From Streptomyces sp. NRRL WC-3605 (GTDB lineage: Bacteria > Actinomycetota > Actinomycetes > Streptomycetales > Streptomycetaceae): DNA of 23,058 bases. How positions within the stretch are numbered: position 1 is the stretch's first letter; the number at the start of each line of letters is the position of its first letter. A program made the translations under genes and the position numbers. The stretch lies in the NCBI RefSeq assembly GCF_001509795.1, contig NZ_LLZN01000093.1, positions 1 through 23,058 on the forward strand. Direction: 5' to 3'. Below are positions 22,101 to 23,058 of this stretch, in pieces. Under the pieces are notes generated by a model. It had not been told where the DNA came from. It made no database searches and worked only from the letters and a program-made list of their open reading frames with translations.

Positions 22101-22746
22101 ACGGCTCGATGTGCGGGGCGCGATGCGGCGCTGGGCGCCCGTGGCGGCCGTCGGGACGGCCGGCTGGGCCCTGGTGGGCGGTGTGGCGGGGCTGCTGGTG
22201 GGTGCGGCCGGGGCCGTCGGCCTCTGGTGGTGGCGTCGGAGGCAGGGCGCCGGTGGAGGCACCGCGGGTGCGCAGGGGGATGCGGTCGACGCGGATGAGG
22301 TGGCACGCCGACTCCCGCTCGCAGCGGACCTGTTGGCGGCCTGTATCGCCGCCGGCGCGAGTCCGGTGGTCGCGGCGCAGGCCGTGGGCGAGGCGTTGGG
22401 CGGTCCCGTCGGTGATGCGCTGGCGAGGGGTGCAGCGGAGTGCCGGCTCGGTGGTGAACCGGGTGATGCCTGGCGGCGGTTGGCGTCCATGCCGGGGGCG
22501 GCGGCGCTGGCGCGTCTGCTCGAACGTGCCGGAGTCTCCGGTCTCCCGGTGGCCGGACCGGTCGAACGGCTCGCGGCGGAGGCCCGTGCCGACTGGACGC
22601 GTGCGGCGACCGAGCGGGCCAGGAGAGCTGCCGTCATGGTCACCGCGCCGGTGGGCCTGTGCTTCCTCCCCGCGTTCATCGCGGTCGGGGTGGCGCCCGT
22701 GGTCATCGGGCTGGCCGGCGGTGTGTTGGGAGGTGGCGGCACGTGA
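22060..22746 (+). CDS. tadC: TadC-like inner-membrane platform protein
   Basis: A 228-residue type II secretion F-domain protein, partner of TadB. Hydrophobic segments near residues 27-58 (VGTAGWALVGGVAGLLVGAA) precede the F domain (LPLAADLLAACIAAGASPVV and on). A C-terminal helix pair follows (APVGLCFLPAFIAVGVAPVV). It is shorter than typical TadC (about 250-300 residues). GTG 22060 has GGGGGA 6 bases upstream. GTG 22087, preceded by GAGGAGG, is also possible. The first 41 bases overlap the 52-codon ORF in another frame. If the two were once one gene, the join would lie near 22040-22070. Confidence 0.85.
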   Translation: MGLMRRADLVPARRRLDVRGAMRRWAPVAAVGTAGWALVGGVAGLLVGAAGAVGLWWWRRRQGAGGGTAGAQGDAVDADEVARRLPLAADLLAACIAAGASPVVAAQAVGEALGGPVGDALARGAAECRLGGEPGDAWRRLASMPGAAALARLLERAGVSGLPVAGPVERLAAEARADWTRAATERARRAAVMVTAPVGLCFLPAFIAVGVAPVVIGLAGGVLGGGGT

Positions 22747-22775
22747 CGCGGTGATCGGCGAGGACGTGCGGCGTG

Positions 22776-22796
22776 GGCGCGCGGTGAGAGCGCGCC
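22776..22796 (+). terminator. Hairpin between tadC and pilin gene
   Basis: A perfect 7-bp stem GGCGCGC (22776-22782) with GCGCGCC (22790-22796) and a 7-base loop lies 30 bp after tadC. It is short and lacks a T-run. It could be an attenuator or an mRNA-processing barrier that lets the pilin be made at a different level from the machinery. Confidence 0.5.
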
Positions 22797-22853
22797 GAGC
22801 GCGGATGTGTGTGGGACCTGGATCAACGGAAGCGAACCTTACGGGGGTTACGG

Positions 22854-22967
22854 ATGTTCAAGGCGGTACGGGCACGGATGGCGGCCCTGGTGGGCAGGGC
22901 ACGGGCGGCGCGGAGGGACGCGGGGATGGTCACCTCCGAGTACGCGATGGGCACGGGTCTTATCTAG
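22854..22967 (+). pseudogene. Flp/DUF4244-type pilin gene, truncated
   Basis: ATG 22854, with GGGGG 6 bases upstream, opens a frame with a basic start (MFKAVRARMAALVGRARAAR) followed by RDAGMVTSEYAMGT. The last part is the processing region of Flp-like pilins, ahead of the hydrophobic helix; the family has G-M-x-T-S-E-Y-A-x-G-T and then about 40 more residues. Here the frame reads GLI and stops at 22965-22967, so the pilin helix is missing. Family resemblance ends at about 22955. Base composition also drops (about 57% G+C from 22956 to the end, by my count). An insertion at this point is the simplest reading. This is the Rv3656c-equivalent position downstream of tadC. Confidence 0.75.
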
Positions 22968-23058
22968 GGTTGTCAAGCGAACCTGCTCGTAGCTGGCCGG
23001 CAAGCCTGTAAGGCACATGAGGCATGTTCGAGCGCGAAAGGCGTACCGTCTGCCTATG
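22956..23058. mobile_element. Possible left end of an inserted element
   Basis: The last 103 bases look foreign: lower G+C, in-frame stops where the pilin should continue, and no match to tad genes. A small inverted repeat (GGTT-N8-AACC) lies close to the junction. ATG codons at 23019 and 23056 could start a gene beyond the window; a serine or tyrosine integrase gene beside its attachment site is one possibility. An insertion sequence, a rearrangement, or an assembly join cannot be excluded. No element family is identifiable from this short stretch. Confidence 0.45.

Overview
The window comes from a high-GC actinomycete, almost certainly a Streptomyces chromosome. Third codon positions are strongly G/C and GTG starts are common. 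Proteins such as Crp, the acetyl-CoA synthetase and the Ssd/Tad set read as typical Streptomyces versions. Gene order matches what I remember of the S. coelicolor block from crp (SCO3571) through acsA (SCO3563) to the tad genes (about SCO3554). It also matches in outline M. tuberculosis Rv3676 (crp) to Rv3656c (flp-like). These locus numbers are recollection and inference, not search results.

Layout. (1) 1-2923: a large inverted repeat, crp (-), nth (+) and a Nudix hydrolase of the CoA-pyrophosphatase type (+). (2) 3028-5995: a MarP-like membrane serine protease (+), a 60-residue basic orphan gene (-), and an alpha/beta hydrolase translationally coupled to a holin-like membrane protein (-). 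(3) 6073-9687: nhaA (-) and acsA (-), the latter with a strong DasR-type (dre) operator upstream. (4) 10181-14456: a SulP transporter fused to a beta-carbonic anhydrase (-), divergent from a lipoprotein with a polysaccharide-deacetylase-like domain (+). (5) 14524-16504: a CooC/MinD-type ATPase (-) divergent from a Fic-fold protein that has lost its catalytic residues (+). A perfect 22-bp palindrome covers the start codon of the latter. (6) 16505-18342: two probable small RNAs on either side of a HAD-family phosphatase gene (-), namely a 6S-like/Ms1-like RNA (scr3559 type) on the minus strand and a 6C RNA on the plus strand. (7) 18343-22967: ssd/tadZ, tadA, tadB, a 52-codon ORF overlapping tadC, and a Flp/DUF4244 pilin gene that breaks off after 37 codons.

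How the parts work together. Ssd, TadA, TadB, TadC and the pilin would form the core of an actinobacterial Tad secretion/pilus system. tadA has a TTA leucine codon, so its translation should depend on the developmentally controlled bldA tRNA. The two small RNAs and the HAD gene form a module whose order also appears next to ssd in mycobacteria. The acsA, Crp and DasR signals link acetate activation to nutrient and developmental regulation.

Most unusual observations. The pilin gene is cut at about 22955, where base composition changes, suggesting the left end of an inserted element (possibly upstream of an integrase gene) or an assembly junction. Others are the degenerate Fic protein with its start-codon palindrome, the well-supported closing stem of the minus-strand small RNA, and the possible tadC frameshift.
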